From RPQJ01 sp052035645 (GTDB lineage: Bacteria > Pseudomonadota > Gammaproteobacteria > Steroidobacterales > Steroidobacteraceae): DNA of 64,000 bases. A model generated the notes under the pieces. The model worked only from the letters and a program-made list of their open reading frames with translations, was not told the origin of the DNA and ran no database searches. The stretch is taken from NCBI GenBank assembly GCA_052035645.1, contig JBPOHK010000059.1:22168-86167 (forward strand), in the 5' to 3' direction. Shown in pieces: positions 51,748 through 60,648 of this stretch; position 1 is the stretch's first letter; each line of letters begins with the position of its first letter. The position numbers and the translations under genes are program-made.

Positions 51748-54639
51748 TTATAGGGTCCCGGCCTCCATCGTGGCGCGCCAGATCGACTCGATCCCGGCGC
51801 GGGTCGCCGCGAACTCGCCGGCGGGGACGACGTTGCCGGCGGCCTCGAGCGACAGGTGGTGCATGCGCTGGCGATACAGGCGGTAGGCGTCGGTCAGCAC
51901 GTCGACGGTGGCCTGCGGCACGAGATCGGCCGAGGCGCAGCTCTCGAGCTGGCGGATGTTGTCCGGGAACGTGACCAGCTCGGGGTAGCGGTCCGCCCAG
52001 CGCAGGGCCCAGTACTGCGCCAGGAACTCGATGTCGGTGATGCCGCCCGCGTCCTGCTTGAGGTCGAACTGGCCGGGTCCGGCCTTCGACAGCTCGTTGC
52101 GCATGCGCTCGCGCATGGCGCGCACGTCCTCGCGCAGTGATTCGCGGCGCACCGCGGTGCGCAGGAGATCCACGCGCAGCTGCTCGAAGCGCGAGCGCAG
52201 GCCGGGCTCCCCGGCGACGGCACGGGCCCTCAGCAGCGACTGGTGCTCCCAGGTCCAGGCCTCGGACCGCTGGTAGTCGGCGAAGCCGTCGATGCTCTGC
52301 ACGAGCAGGCCGCCCTTGCCGCTCGGGCGCAGCCGCGTGTCGACCTCGTACAGGCGGCCCGCCGAGGAGTGCACCGTGAGCAGGTGCACCAGGCGCTGCA
52401 CCAGCCGCAGGTAGAACACGCTGTTCTCCACCACGGCGGGCCCCGAGGTGCGCTGCACCTCGCCGGCCGAGTCGTGCAGGAACACGAGGTCGAGGTCGGA
52501 GCCGTAGCCGAGCTCGAAGCCGCCGAACTTGCCGTAGGCGACCACGATCATGCCGCAGGCGCGCAACGCGCCCTCGTCGGGACCGCACATCGGCGCGCCG
52601 TGCCGAGCGACGATCTGCGCCCAGGACAGCGCGAGCGCCTCGGCGACGATCAGCTCGGCGATGTCGGTGAGCCGGTCGCTGACCTTCATCAGCGGCAGCC
52701 GGCCGGTCAGGTCCGGCACGGCGACGCGGAACATGGCCGCGCGCTGGAACTGCCGGAGCAGCTCGACCTGGTGCTCGGGATCCTCGCTGCCCGCGCCCTC
52801 CATGCGGCTACGCAGCTCCTCGGCCAGCTCCGCGCGCGTGGGCGTGGCGAGGAACAGGCGCTCGTCGAGCAGTTCGTCGAGCAGCAGGGGAAACGCCGCG
52901 ATCTGCTCGGTGAGGAACCTCGAGTGCGCGCACAGCTCGATGAAGCGGCTGCGCGCCGTGGCGTTCTCGTTCAGCAGCGCGAGGTAGACCGTGCGCCCGC
53001 CGATGCGCTCGATCACGTGCAGCACGCGGCCAAGAGCCTCGTCCTCGTTGGCGCTGCCGGCGATGGCCCGCAGCAGGCGCGGCAGCAGGGTCAGCAGGCG
53101 GCGGCGACCGACCTCGTCGAGGCGCCGGAAGTAGGCGCTCTCGCGCAGCAGCTGCAGCCGCGCGAGCACGGCTTCGGGCGCGGCCATGCCCAGCGACTCG
53201 AGCAGCCGCCGGCGACGCGCGTCGTCGAAGTCGTCGTCGAGCACGCGGGCCAGCTCGGCGTTCAGCTCCTCGCCGGGCTCCGGCTGCGCCGGGGCGAACA
53301 CCGTGCGGCGGAAATGTGCGCCGACCCGCCCGCGGTGGCGCGCGATCTCCGCCTGCAGCGACGGCCAGTCGTCGTGGCGCATCGCGAGCGCCAGGCGCCG
53401 CCGCGCGCGCTCGTCCGTCGGCAGGTCGTGGGTCTGCTCGTCGTTCCACTCCTGCAGCCGGTTCTCCACGCGGCGCAGGAAGCGGTAGGACTCGGCCAGC
53501 TCGGCCACCGCCTCCGCGCTCATCAGCTTCTGGCCCGCGAGCAGCGGCAGCGCCTCGAGCAGGCTGCGCGTCTGCAGGCGCGGGTTGCCGCCGCCGCGGA
53601 TGAGCTGGAACGCCTGCACGATGAACTCGATCTCGCGGATCCCGCCGGGGCCGAGCTTGACGTTGTCCTGCAGTTCGCGCCGCGCGACCTCGCGCGCGAT
53701 CAGGTCCTTCATCTCGCGCAGCGACTCGAACACGCTGAAATCGAGGTAGCGGCGGTACACGAACGGCCGCAGCACGTGGCGATACAGCTCCTCGAAGCCC
53801 GCGCCGCCGGAGACGGGCCGCGCCTTGACGTAGGCGTAGCGCTCCCAGTCGCGGCCGTGCTGCTGCAGGTAGTCCTCGAAGGCGTCGTAGCTCACGGCGA
53901 CCGGCCCCGACTCGCCGAACGGCCGCAGGCGCAGGTCGACGCGGTACACGAAGCCCTCGGCGGTGACGCTGCCGAGCAGCTGCGCGACCTTCTTGCCGAG
54001 CCGCGCGAAGTACTCCTCGTGCTCGAGCGGGCGGGCGCCCTGCGTCTCGCCGTGCGCCGGGAAGAGGAACACGAGGTCGATGTCGGAGGAGAAGTTCAGC
54101 TCGCCGCCGCCGAGCTTGCCCATGCCGAGCACCAGCAGCGGCAGGGGCGCGCCGTCGGCCGAGACCGGCGCGCCGTGCCGCGCCGCGAGCTGCCCGCCGG
54201 CGTACCGGCAGGCCGCGTCGATGCAGGTCTCGGCGAGCAGCGAGAGCTCGCGCAGGACGGTGTCGATGTCGCCCCACTGCGCGAGGTCGCGCCAGGCGAT
54301 GCGCACGAGGTGGCGGCGCCGGGCGCGTCGCAGGGCGTCCATGAACGAGGCGTCGTCGCCGGCCCCGGCCACGGCCTGCTCGATCCCGGCGGCGAACCAC
54401 GCGGCGTCGGCGGCCTCGGTTGCGCGCCCGTCCCGCGCGAGCCACGCCAGCAGCCCCGCGTCCCGCCGGCAGGCCTCGGCCACGAACTCGCTGCACGCGA
54501 ACACGTACGGCAGGCTCCCGGCGACGTCCCGGGCGGACCCGCCCTCGACCGGCCAGGCCGCCTCCTCGCGCAGCTGGCGGATCCGTTCTTCGAGCGGCCC
54601 GGCGAACTCCGCCGGCACGGCGGGCCAGGGGGTCGTCAC
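51748..54639 (-). CDS. glnE: Bifunctional glutamine synthetase adenylyltransferase/adenylyl-removing enzyme
   Basis: The 963-residue protein has two nucleotidyltransferase domains. The N-terminal adenylyl-removing one has FSSDIDLVFLFPAHGETQG. The C-terminal adenylyltransferase one has LGYGSDLDLVFLHDSAGEVQ. Length is normal for GlnE (about 950). It sets glutamine synthetase activity under PII control. I chose the GTG at 54639 because it overlaps the stop of the MFS gene upstream (GTGA) and gives the family's N-terminus. The long open frame upstream is GC-driven. The gene is intact, showing the sequence is not generally frameshift-prone. Confidence 0.93.
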   Translation of the reverse strand: MTTPWPAVPAEFAGPLEERIRQLREEAAWPVEGGSARDVAGSLPYVFACSEFVAEACRRDAGLLAWLARDGRATEAADAAWFAAGIEQAVAGAGDDASFMDALRRARRRHLVRIAWRDLAQWGDIDTVLRELSLLAETCIDAACRYAGGQLAARHGAPVSADGAPLPLLVLGMGKLGGGELNFSSDIDLVFLFPAHGETQGARPLEHEEYFARLGKKVAQLLGSVTAEGFVYRVDLRLRPFGESGPVAVSYDAFEDYLQQHGRDWERYAYVKARPVSGGAGFEELYRHVLRPFVYRRYLDFSVFESLREMKDLIAREVARRELQDNVKLGPGGIREIEFIVQAFQLIRGGGNPRLQTRSLLEALPLLAGQKLMSAEAVAELAESYRFLRRVENRLQEWNDEQTHDLPTDERARRRLALAMRHDDWPSLQAEIARHRGRVGAHFRRTVFAPAQPEPGEELNAELARVLDDDFDDARRRRLLESLGMAAPEAVLARLQLLRESAYFRRLDEVGRRRLLTLLPRLLRAIAGSANEDEALGRVLHVIERIGGRTVYLALLNENATARSRFIELCAHSRFLTEQIAAFPLLLDELLDERLFLATPTRAELAEELRSRMEGAGSEDPEHQVELLRQFQRAAMFRVAVPDLTGRLPLMKVSDRLTDIAELIVAEALALSWAQIVARHGAPMCGPDEGALRACGMIVVAYGKFGGFELGYGSDLDLVFLHDSAGEVQRTSGPAVVENSVFYLRLVQRLVHLLTVHSSAGRLYEVDTRLRPSGKGGLLVQSIDGFADYQRSEAWTWEHQSLLRARAVAGEPGLRSRFEQLRVDLLRTAVRRESLREDVRAMRERMRNELSKAGPGQFDLKQDAGGITDIEFLAQYWALRWADRYPELVTFPDNIRQLESCASADLVPQATVDVLTDAYRLYRQRMHHLSLEAAGNVVPAGEFAATRAGIESIWRATMEAGTL

Positions 54640-55871
54640 GGTGCCGTCCGCGCCCGCGTCGCGCGGGCCGCCAGCCCGGCCGCGCCGACCAGCAGCAGGC
54701 CCGCGAGCAGGTAAGCGGCGCCCGGCAGGCCCAGCCACGCGCCGCGGCCGATCGCCCACGCGAAGGTCCCGGCGAACAGCATGGGCCCGATCATGGTCGC
54801 CACGCCCTGGATGCTGCCGTTCGCGCCCTGCAGCGCGCCCTGCTCGTCCGCCGCGACGCGTCGCGTCATCAGGCTCTGGCCCGAGGGCCCGGCGAGTCCC
54901 CACAGCGCGACCACGGGGATGCCCAGCAGGAACCACGCGCCGGTCGGCGCGAATGCGTAGATGAAGTAGCCGGTGGCGCCGGCCAGCAGGCCCGCGAGCA
55001 TCGCGCGCCGCTCGCCGAAGCGGCGCACCAGCGGCCCGACCAGCAGGCCCTGCACCAGCGCGGAACTGGCGCCGACCACGGCGAGCGACAGGCCCACGGC
55101 ACCGGTGTCCCAGCCGAAGCGGTGCCCTGCATAGAGCACGAAAGTCACCGGGATCGCGGCGTGGGCGAGGTTGCTCAGGAAGGCGGCACTCGCGAGCCCG
55201 GCGAGTTCCGGGTGCGAGCGCAGCAGCTTGAGCGAGCCGACGGGGTTGGCGCGACGCCAGGCGAACGGGCGGCGGTTCTGCGGCGCCAGCGACTCCGGCA
55301 GCACCAGCCAGCCGTAGGCCGCGTTCGCGAGGCTGAGGCCGGCCGCCACCCAGAACGGCAGGCGCGGGTCGACGTTGCCGAGCAGTCCGCCGAACGCCGG
55401 ACCGAAGATGAAGCCCACGCCGAAGGCCATGCCGACGAGGCCGTAGCTGCCGGCGCGCTTCTCCACCGGCGTGACGTCGGCGATGTACGCCATCGCCGTG
55501 CTGATGCTGGCGGCGCAGATGCCGGAGACGACCCGGCCGGCGAACAGCCACGCGAGGGTGGGCGCCAGCGCCATCAGGACGTAGTCGAGCCCGAGCCCGA
55601 GGTTCGACAGCAGGATCACCGGGCGGCGGCCGTAGCGGTCCGACAGCGCGCCCATGACCGGCATGGAGAAGAACTGCATCAGCGCCCACACGGTGCTGAA
55701 CAATCCGTTCACCTCGGCCGCCTGCGCGGTGTCCCCGTGCAGGAAGTCCTCGATCAGGCCGGGCAGCACCGGGATCACGATGCCGAGCGCGAGCATGTCG
55801 AGCACGACGGTGACGAAGATGAACGCCAGGGCCGCCTTGCGGGGCCGCGACCCGGGCGCGGCGAGGCTCAT
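54636..55871 (-). CDS. TetA-type major facilitator (drug/H+ antiporter family)
   Basis: The 411-residue protein has twelve hydrophobic segments and the DHA1 motifs LDMLALGIVIPVLPGLI, the loop GALSDRYGRRPVILLSNLGL and GFIFGPAFGGLLG. It resembles the TCR/TetA branch of efflux pumps. Such chromosomal copies are common and need not confer resistance. It overlaps glnE (GTGA) and follows apt by 3 bases, so it is part of an apt-MFS-glnE operon. Confidence 0.88.
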   Translation of the reverse strand: MSLAAPGSRPRKAALAFIFVTVVLDMLALGIVIPVLPGLIEDFLHGDTAQAAEVNGLFSTVWALMQFFSMPVMGALSDRYGRRPVILLSNLGLGLDYVLMALAPTLAWLFAGRVVSGICAASISTAMAYIADVTPVEKRAGSYGLVGMAFGVGFIFGPAFGGLLGNVDPRLPFWVAAGLSLANAAYGWLVLPESLAPQNRRPFAWRRANPVGSLKLLRSHPELAGLASAAFLSNLAHAAIPVTFVLYAGHRFGWDTGAVGLSLAVVGASSALVQGLLVGPLVRRFGERRAMLAGLLAGATGYFIYAFAPTGAWFLLGIPVVALWGLAGPSGQSLMTRRVAADEQGALQGANGSIQGVATMIGPMLFAGTFAWAIGRGAWLGLPGAAYLLAGLLLVGAAGLAARATRARTAP

Positions 55872-55874
55872 GGC

Positions 55875-56381
55875 TCAGCCGTACTGCAGCACGGAGCGGA
55901 CCTCGTGCGATCCGCAGCGGAACCCGGGCGCCAGCCCGAGGTCGATCAGCACGCCCACGCGCTCGACGGAGAATCCTGCCTGCGTCGCGAGCGCCGCCGA
56001 GGCGAGCAGCGTGCCGCCCGTGGCGAGCACGTCGTCGAGCAGCAGCAGCCGGCCCTGCCCCATCGGCATTTCCAGCACGCCGGTGCCGTACTCGAGCTCG
56101 TAGGCGATGTCGACGACGGGCGGCGGCAGCTTGCCCTTCTTGCGGATCAGCACGAAGCCCTTGCGGCGCCGGTCGGCCAGCGCCGAGGCCAGGATGAAGC
56201 CGCGCGACTCGACTCCGGCGATCGCGTCGATGCCGGCCCACTCCTCGGCGGAGAACAGCGCGTCGACCGCGGACATGGTCTCGTGGAAGCGCAGCCTCAG
56301 CAGCGGGCTGATGTCGCGAAAGAGGATGCCGGGCTTGGGGAAATCGGGGACTTCGGCGACCAGGTCCTTCAGTTCTTGCAT
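55875..56381 (-). CDS. apt: Adenine phosphoribosyltransferase
   Basis: The 168-residue protein has the Apt start (DLVAEVPDFPKPGILFRDIS), IAGVESRGFILASALA and the PRPP-binding motif LLLLDDVLATGGTLLASAAL. It salvages adenine to AMP. Length is normal. It lies 7 bases after the MFS gene upstream and 3 before the TetA-type gene. Confidence 0.93.
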   Translation of the reverse strand: MQELKDLVAEVPDFPKPGILFRDISPLLRLRFHETMSAVDALFSAEEWAGIDAIAGVESRGFILASALADRRRKGFVLIRKKGKLPPPVVDIAYELEYGTGVLEMPMGQGRLLLLDDVLATGGTLLASAALATQAGFSVERVGVLIDLGLAPGFRCGSHEVRSVLQYG

Positions 56382-56388
56382 GCTCACC

Positions 56389-57654
56389 TCAGGACGCGAG
56401 CGTAGCGGAATTCCCAGCGCCGGGCGAGGCGCGGCCCGCGGTCCACGCGTCCTGCAGCCGCGCCGGGCCGCGGCGCGCATCGAGGCTGCGCACCAGCACC
56501 AGGCAGCCGATCCCCGAGACCAGGGTGCCCGCGGCGAAGCTCGCGAGGTACCCCGCCGCGTCGCCGATGCTGGCCGCGGCGAAGTTCGCGAAGCCCTGCG
56601 CGAACACGATGGCGCAGGCGAGCAGCGTGTAGTCGGTGCCGGCGTGCCCGGGATCCGAGGCGTCCATCATCAGCGTGAACAGCGCGACCGTCGCCAGGGT
56701 GCCGAGCAGGTGCTCGGCGACGGTGCCGGCCCACAGCATGGCGATCCCGCCGAGACCGGCCGCGGCGGCGACGTAGCAGAGCAGGCTCGCGGTCTGCGCG
56801 AGCCCGCAGGCGAGCAGGGCCCGGCGCCGGCCCAGCCGGAACGCCAGCCAGCCGCCGAGCGCCGCCCCGGCCAGGCTGGCGAGCGAACCGACCGTGCCCT
56901 TCATGAGCGCGATGGTCTCCTTGGACAGCCCGGCATCGCGCAGGAACGGACCCACGAGCGAGGCGACCATCGAGTCGCCGAACTTGTAGAAGCAGATGAG
57001 CAGGATGAACCCGGCCATGCCGGGCGTGCTGAGGCGCGCCAGCCAGCCGACGGCGAGCGCGCCCGCAGACAGCGTGGCGGCGGCCGTGCGCGGCGGCTCA
57101 CGCAGCGGCAGCACCGGCAGCACGGTGAGCGCGAGCAGGCCGGCCATGCAGAGGAACATCGTCGACCAGCCGGAGCGCGCGAAGACCCACAGCAGCAGGC
57201 CGCCGCCGAGGATCATGCCGAACCGGTAGGCGCCGACCTGGATGCCGTTCGCGAGCCCGCGCTCGCGGGGCGCGAGGATGCGCACGGCCAGCCCGTCGGT
57301 CGCCACGTCCTGGCAGGCCGCGATGGCGTTGAACAGGAACGCGGCGACGAGGATCGGCAGGAAATCGCTGTCGAGGTCGAGTGTCGCGAGCAGCAGCGCC
57401 GTGAGCACGGCCGCGCACTGCAGCGGCAGCAGCCAGCGCTTGCGCGTGCCGCGGTGGTCGACGAACGGCGCCCAGAGGAACTTCAGCGCCCAGGGCAGCG
57501 CCAGCAGGCTGGTCGCGCTGATCGCCTTCAGCGACAGGCCGGCGTCGCGCAGCAGCACCGGCAACGCCTGGGTGAAGAAGCCGAAAGGCAGGCCCTGCGC
57601 GAGGTACAGGCTGCCGAGCAGGACGATCTTGTAGCGGCGGCCCGGGTCGTGCAT
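56389..57654 (-). CDS. AmpG-like major facilitator transporter
   Basis: The 421-residue protein has twelve hydrophobic segments and AmpG-family features: LGSLYLAQGLPFGFFTQALP, LPWALKFLWAPFVDHRGTRK and ACQDVATDGLAVRILAPRER. Relatives import muropeptides for cell-wall recycling; others are unassigned. The start at 57654 (MHDPGRR) follows a usable site. It diverges from the nitroreductase gene with 31 bases between, and apt follows 7 bases after its stop. Confidence 0.82.
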   Translation of the reverse strand: MHDPGRRYKIVLLGSLYLAQGLPFGFFTQALPVLLRDAGLSLKAISATSLLALPWALKFLWAPFVDHRGTRKRWLLPLQCAAVLTALLLATLDLDSDFLPILVAAFLFNAIAACQDVATDGLAVRILAPRERGLANGIQVGAYRFGMILGGGLLLWVFARSGWSTMFLCMAGLLALTVLPVLPLREPPRTAAATLSAGALAVGWLARLSTPGMAGFILLICFYKFGDSMVASLVGPFLRDAGLSKETIALMKGTVGSLASLAGAALGGWLAFRLGRRRALLACGLAQTASLLCYVAAAAGLGGIAMLWAGTVAEHLLGTLATVALFTLMMDASDPGHAGTDYTLLACAIVFAQGFANFAAASIGDAAGYLASFAAGTLVSGIGCLVLVRSLDARRGPARLQDAWTAGRASPGAGNSATLAS

Positions 57655-57685
57655 TTCTGCGAGAATCGCGTGCCGCCCCGGAGGA

Positions 57686-58366
57686 ATGCAAGTGAACGTG
57701 AGCGAAGCGATCGAGACCCGCATGAGCTGCCGCGCATTCCTGCCGACCCCGGTCCCCGAGGCGACGGTCCGCACGATCCTCGAGCAGGCGCGGCGCACGC
57801 CCTCGGGTGGCAACGTGCAGCCCTGGCAGGTGCACGTGCTCGCGGGCGCCGACCTCGCCGGCCTCCTCGCGAAAGTGCGCGCCGCCGTGCGGACCCAGCC
57901 GCTCGGCGAGGACGCGACCGAGTACGACATCTACCCGCGCCAGATGGGCGAGCCGTACAAGAGCCGCCACCGCCAGTGCGGCGAGGACATGTACGCGACC
58001 ATCGGCGTGGCGCGCGAGGACCGGGCCGGCCGGCTGGCCCACTTCGCCCGCAACTGGGAGTTCTTCGGCGCCCCGGTCGGCCTGTTCTTCTGCCTCGACC
58101 GCGGCCTCGGCCCGCCGCAGTGGTCGGACGTGGGCATGTTCATGCAGAGCGTGATGCTGCTCGCGCGCGAGCACGGGCTCCACACCTGCGCGCAGGAGGC
58201 GTGGTCGCGCTGGCCGACGATCGTGCGCGCGCACCTCGGCCTGCCGCCGGAGCTGCTGATGTTCTCGGGCATGGCGCTCGGATACCGGGACGAGGCGCAC
58301 CCGATCAACCGGCTGCGCACGGCGCGCGCGACCGTCGACGAGTTCGCGAGCTTCCGCGGTTTTTGA
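57686..58366 (+). CDS. Nitroreductase family FMN protein
   Basis: The 226-residue protein has the nitroreductase pattern: IETRMSCRAFLPTPVPEATV, ARRTPSGGNVQPWQVHVLAG (FMN contacts), DVGMFMQSVMLLAREHGLHT and GMALGYRDEAHPINRLRT. These enzymes reduce nitro groups, quinones or other acceptors with NAD(P)H. It diverges from the AmpG-like gene. The 58367-58546 stretch after it holds a sigma-54 promoter. Confidence 0.88.
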   Translation: MQVNVSEAIETRMSCRAFLPTPVPEATVRTILEQARRTPSGGNVQPWQVHVLAGADLAGLLAKVRAAVRTQPLGEDATEYDIYPRQMGEPYKSRHRQCGEDMYATIGVAREDRAGRLAHFARNWEFFGAPVGLFFCLDRGLGPPQWSDVGMFMQSVMLLAREHGLHTCAQEAWSRWPTIVRAHLGLPPELLMFSGMALGYRDEAHPINRLRTARATVDEFASFRGF

Positions 58367-58436
58367 CAGAAGCCGCGACGGGCGTCGGAAATCCTGACAG
58401 TGGCGCCGGCGAGACAGCGGCCGGCTTATGTCGAAG

Positions 58437-58456
58437 TCCGCGAAACCACTGGATTT
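58437..58456. repeat. Dispersed 20-bp motif, copy 2
   Basis: TCCGCGAAACCACTGGATTT matches the copy at 3307-3326 at 19 of 20 positions. Here it lies 30 bases upstream of the sigma-54 promoter. It might be an enhancer- or IHF-type site, but the other copy is not next to a clear sigma-54 promoter. Confidence 0.6.
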
Positions 58457-58485
58457 CCGCGCGCGAATTTTCCGTCACTGGCGGC

Positions 58486-58501
58486 TGGCACGCGGGTTGC
58501 A
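58486..58501 (+). promoter_or_regulatory. Consensus sigma-54 (RpoN) promoter
   Basis: TGGCACGCGGGTTGCA matches the sigma-54 consensus TGGCACG-N4-TTGCW at every fixed position, with GG at -24 and GC at -12 ten bases apart. It points rightward at the small gene starting at 58547, giving a leader of about 35 bases. Short repeats of TGACAG upstream (58370s and 58390s) could be activator sites. Confidence 0.75.
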
Positions 58502-58546
58502 ACGTGTACGGCAGGCAAAGTTGCTCGCACGCTACGGAGTCGCACG

Positions 58547-58741
58547 ATGATCTTCAGCTGGATCGGCCGCAAGCGCAGTCTCGAGGTCTCCCCCAGGGCC
58601 CGCCTGGTGGACGACGCCGAGGTCGACGCGTTGCTGCGCAAGCTCGAGGGTCTCGAGTACCGGCCGTCGAACGGCTTCCTGCGCGACCAGGTGCTCGAGC
58701 GCGCGGAACTCGACGCGTACCGGGAGAGCTGCGCCGCCTGA
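58547..58741 (+). CDS. Small protein (64 residues) behind a sigma-54 promoter
   Basis: The protein starts MIFSWIGRKRSLEV, then DDAEVDALLRKLEGLEYRPS and a charged C-terminal helix. ACGGAG precedes the ATG by 7 bases. No family is recognised. A perfect sigma-54 promoter 46 bases upstream argues that this is a real, regulated gene, perhaps in a nitrogen or stress response. The following gene is convergent, so it is transcribed alone. Confidence 0.68.
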   Translation: MIFSWIGRKRSLEVSPRARLVDDAEVDALLRKLEGLEYRPSNGFLRDQVLERAELDAYRESCAA

Positions 58742-58750
58742 AGCGCGCCC

Positions 58751-59119
58751 TCAGCCGCGGCTGCGTCGACGCATCTCCATCGGGTGCTCGACGCGGCGCG
58801 CCTTGTCCACGAAGTGCATCAGGCTCAGCCAGGGATGCTTCAGGGCCATGCGCGGACCGGCGTAGCGCATGATGCGCGCCGCGAGCGCGCGCGGTTCCGG
58901 CTTGTAGCAGTGCACGGGGCACTTCGCGCAGGTCGGCTTCGACGGCCCGTAGGGACACTTTTCGAGCCGGCGCTCGGCGTAGGCGAGGAACGCCTCGCAA
59001 TCCGGGCACAGCGCCCCGCCACCGGCGACGTGGTGGTCCGCGCAATAGATCTCGACCATGCACAGCATGGTCTGCCGTTCCCGTCGCAGGCGCCCCGATT
59101 CGAGCGAATTCATCGCCAC
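58751..59119 (-). CDS. YgbA-type (nitrous oxide-stimulated promoter) protein
   Basis: The 122-residue protein has a conserved Cys/His set: MVEIYCADHH, ALCPDCEAFLAYAERRLEKC, KPTCAKCPVHCYKP and the end MRYAGPRMALKHPWLSLMHF. This is the YgbA/NOSP family pattern, up-regulated by nitric oxide through NsrR in enteric bacteria. The Cys may bind a metal or cluster. It is convergent with the sigma-54 gene, 9 bases away. Confidence 0.85.
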   Translation of the reverse strand: MAMNSLESGRLRRERQTMLCMVEIYCADHHVAGGGALCPDCEAFLAYAERRLEKCPYGPSKPTCAKCPVHCYKPEPRALAARIMRYAGPRMALKHPWLSLMHFVDKARRVEHPMEMRRRSRG

Positions 59120-59194
59120 CCCTGTCGTTGACCCGCGACCAAGGATGCCCGGGCCGGGGCGCAGGGGCTTCGTGACTTTCCGCAGGAACTTCGC

Positions 59195-59626
59195 TCAGCC
59201 CGGCGGCGACACGCCGCCGGCGATGACCGACAGGGTCGAGGTCAGCTTCGCGACCAGCGTGCGCTCGCCGCCCGCCTCCGCGAACACCTCGGCCTCGGCG
59301 ACGCAGAGCGTCCGTCCGCGCCTGAGCACCTCGCCCCGGCAGAACAGCCGCTGGCCGCCGGCGCCGCGCAGCAGGTTGATCTTGAACTCCGCGGTGACCA
59401 GGTACTGCCCCGGCTCGAGCCCGGTCGAGGCCGCCGCACCCGCGCAGTGATCGGCGAGCGCGGCCACGACGCCTGCGTGCGCGACCCCGGTCTGCTGCAG
59501 GTGCCAAGGCAGCAGTTCCAGGCTGGCCTCGCACCAGCCCTGCCCGAGGTCCTCGAGCTGCACGCCGAGCTGCGCCATGAACGGCGCGCCGCGGAACCCC
59601 TGCTGGATCGCCCGTAACGTCTCCAT
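59195..59626 (-). CDS. PaaI-type hotdog thioesterase
   Basis: The 143-residue protein has the hotdog-fold pattern QQTGVAHAGVVAALADHCAG (active-site region), TAEFKINLLRG and CRGEVLRRGRTLCVAEAEVF. It should hydrolyse acyl- or aryl-CoA thioesters. GGAGGGAC precedes the ATG at 59626. It diverges from rarD with 78 bases between. Confidence 0.87.
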   Translation of the reverse strand: METLRAIQQGFRGAPFMAQLGVQLEDLGQGWCEASLELLPWHLQQTGVAHAGVVAALADHCAGAAASTGLEPGQYLVTAEFKINLLRGAGGQRLFCRGEVLRRGRTLCVAEAEVFAEAGGERTLVAKLTSTLSVIAGGVSPPG

Positions 59627-59704
59627 CGCGAGTCCCTCCGTGGCGCGGCGAATCTGCGAGAATGCGCGCCCGCCATTGTCACCCGCCGCCGCCCGAGCCA
59701 CCAG

Positions 59705-60631
59705 ATGTCGACTGCCGACGCGCGAGCCGTGCCTGCCGACGGCGCCCCCGGCGAGGACCGCGCGGGCCTGTTCGCGGCCCTGACGGCCTTCCTGATCTGG
59801 GGCCTGCTGCCGCTGTACCTGCGGCCGCTCGCGCAGGTGCCGGCGCTGCAGATCACCGCGCACCGGGTGGTCGAGTCCTGCCTGCTCGTGTTCCTGTACC
59901 TCGCCGCGAAGGGACAACTCGGCGCCGTGCGCGCCGCGCTCGCCGACCCGCGCACGCGGCTGCGGCTCATCGGCTCGACGCTGATGATCAGCGTCAACTG
60001 GCTGGTGTACGTGTGGGCCGTCGGCAACGGCCACGTGGTCGATGCGAGCCTCGGCTACTTCATCAACCCGCTGGTGAGCGTACTGATGGGCGTGGCGCTG
60101 CTGTCGGAACGGCTCGGCCGCGTGCAGTGGCTGGCCGTCGCGATCGCCGCCTGCGGCGTCGCCTACCTCACCTGGGCCACCGGTCGCGTGCCGTGGATCG
60201 CGCTGGTGCTCGCGCTGACTTTCGGCACCTACGGCCTGATCCGCAAGGTCGTGGCGGTGGAGTCGGTGCCGGGCCTCGCCGTGGAGACGCTGCTGCTGTT
60301 CCCGCTCGCACTGGGCTGGCTGCTCTGGTGCGAATGGCAGGGCACCGGCGCCTTCGGCCACCAGGGCCGCGCGGTGGACGCGCTGCTGGTCGGCAGCGGC
60401 ATCGTCACGGCCACCCCGCTCGCGCTGTTCGCATTCGGCGCCCGCCGAATCCGGCTCTCGACGGTCGGGCTGCTGCAGTACCTCGGTCCGACGCTGCAGT
60501 TCCTGACCGGCGTGCTCGTGTTCCGCGAGCCGTTCCCGCACACGCGCCTGATCGGCTTCGCGATCATCTGGTCGGCGCTGGCCGTGTACGTCGGCGACAG
60601 CCTCTGGCGGCGGCGCGGCGCGCGCTACTGA
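59705..60631 (+). CDS. rarD: RarD-type EamA transporter
   Basis: The 308-residue protein has ten hydrophobic segments and RarD features: ALTAFLIWGLLPLYLRPLAQ, HRVVESCLLVFLYLAAKGQL, SVNWLVYVWAVGNGHVVDAS, then LGYFINPLVSVLMGV. This is a drug/metabolite exporter of unknown substrate (chloramphenicol sensitivity in name only). It is a single gene convergent with the hydroxylase-type gene. Confidence 0.9.
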   Translation: MSTADARAVPADGAPGEDRAGLFAALTAFLIWGLLPLYLRPLAQVPALQITAHRVVESCLLVFLYLAAKGQLGAVRAALADPRTRLRLIGSTLMISVNWLVYVWAVGNGHVVDASLGYFINPLVSVLMGVALLSERLGRVQWLAVAIAACGVAYLTWATGRVPWIALVLALTFGTYGLIRKVVAVESVPGLAVETLLLFPLALGWLLWCEWQGTGAFGHQGRAVDALLVGSGIVTATPLALFAFGARRIRLSTVGLLQYLGPTLQFLTGVLVFREPFPHTRLIGFAIIWSALAVYVGDSLWRRRGARY

Positions 60632-60648
60632 GGCGTGTGCCGCGCGGC

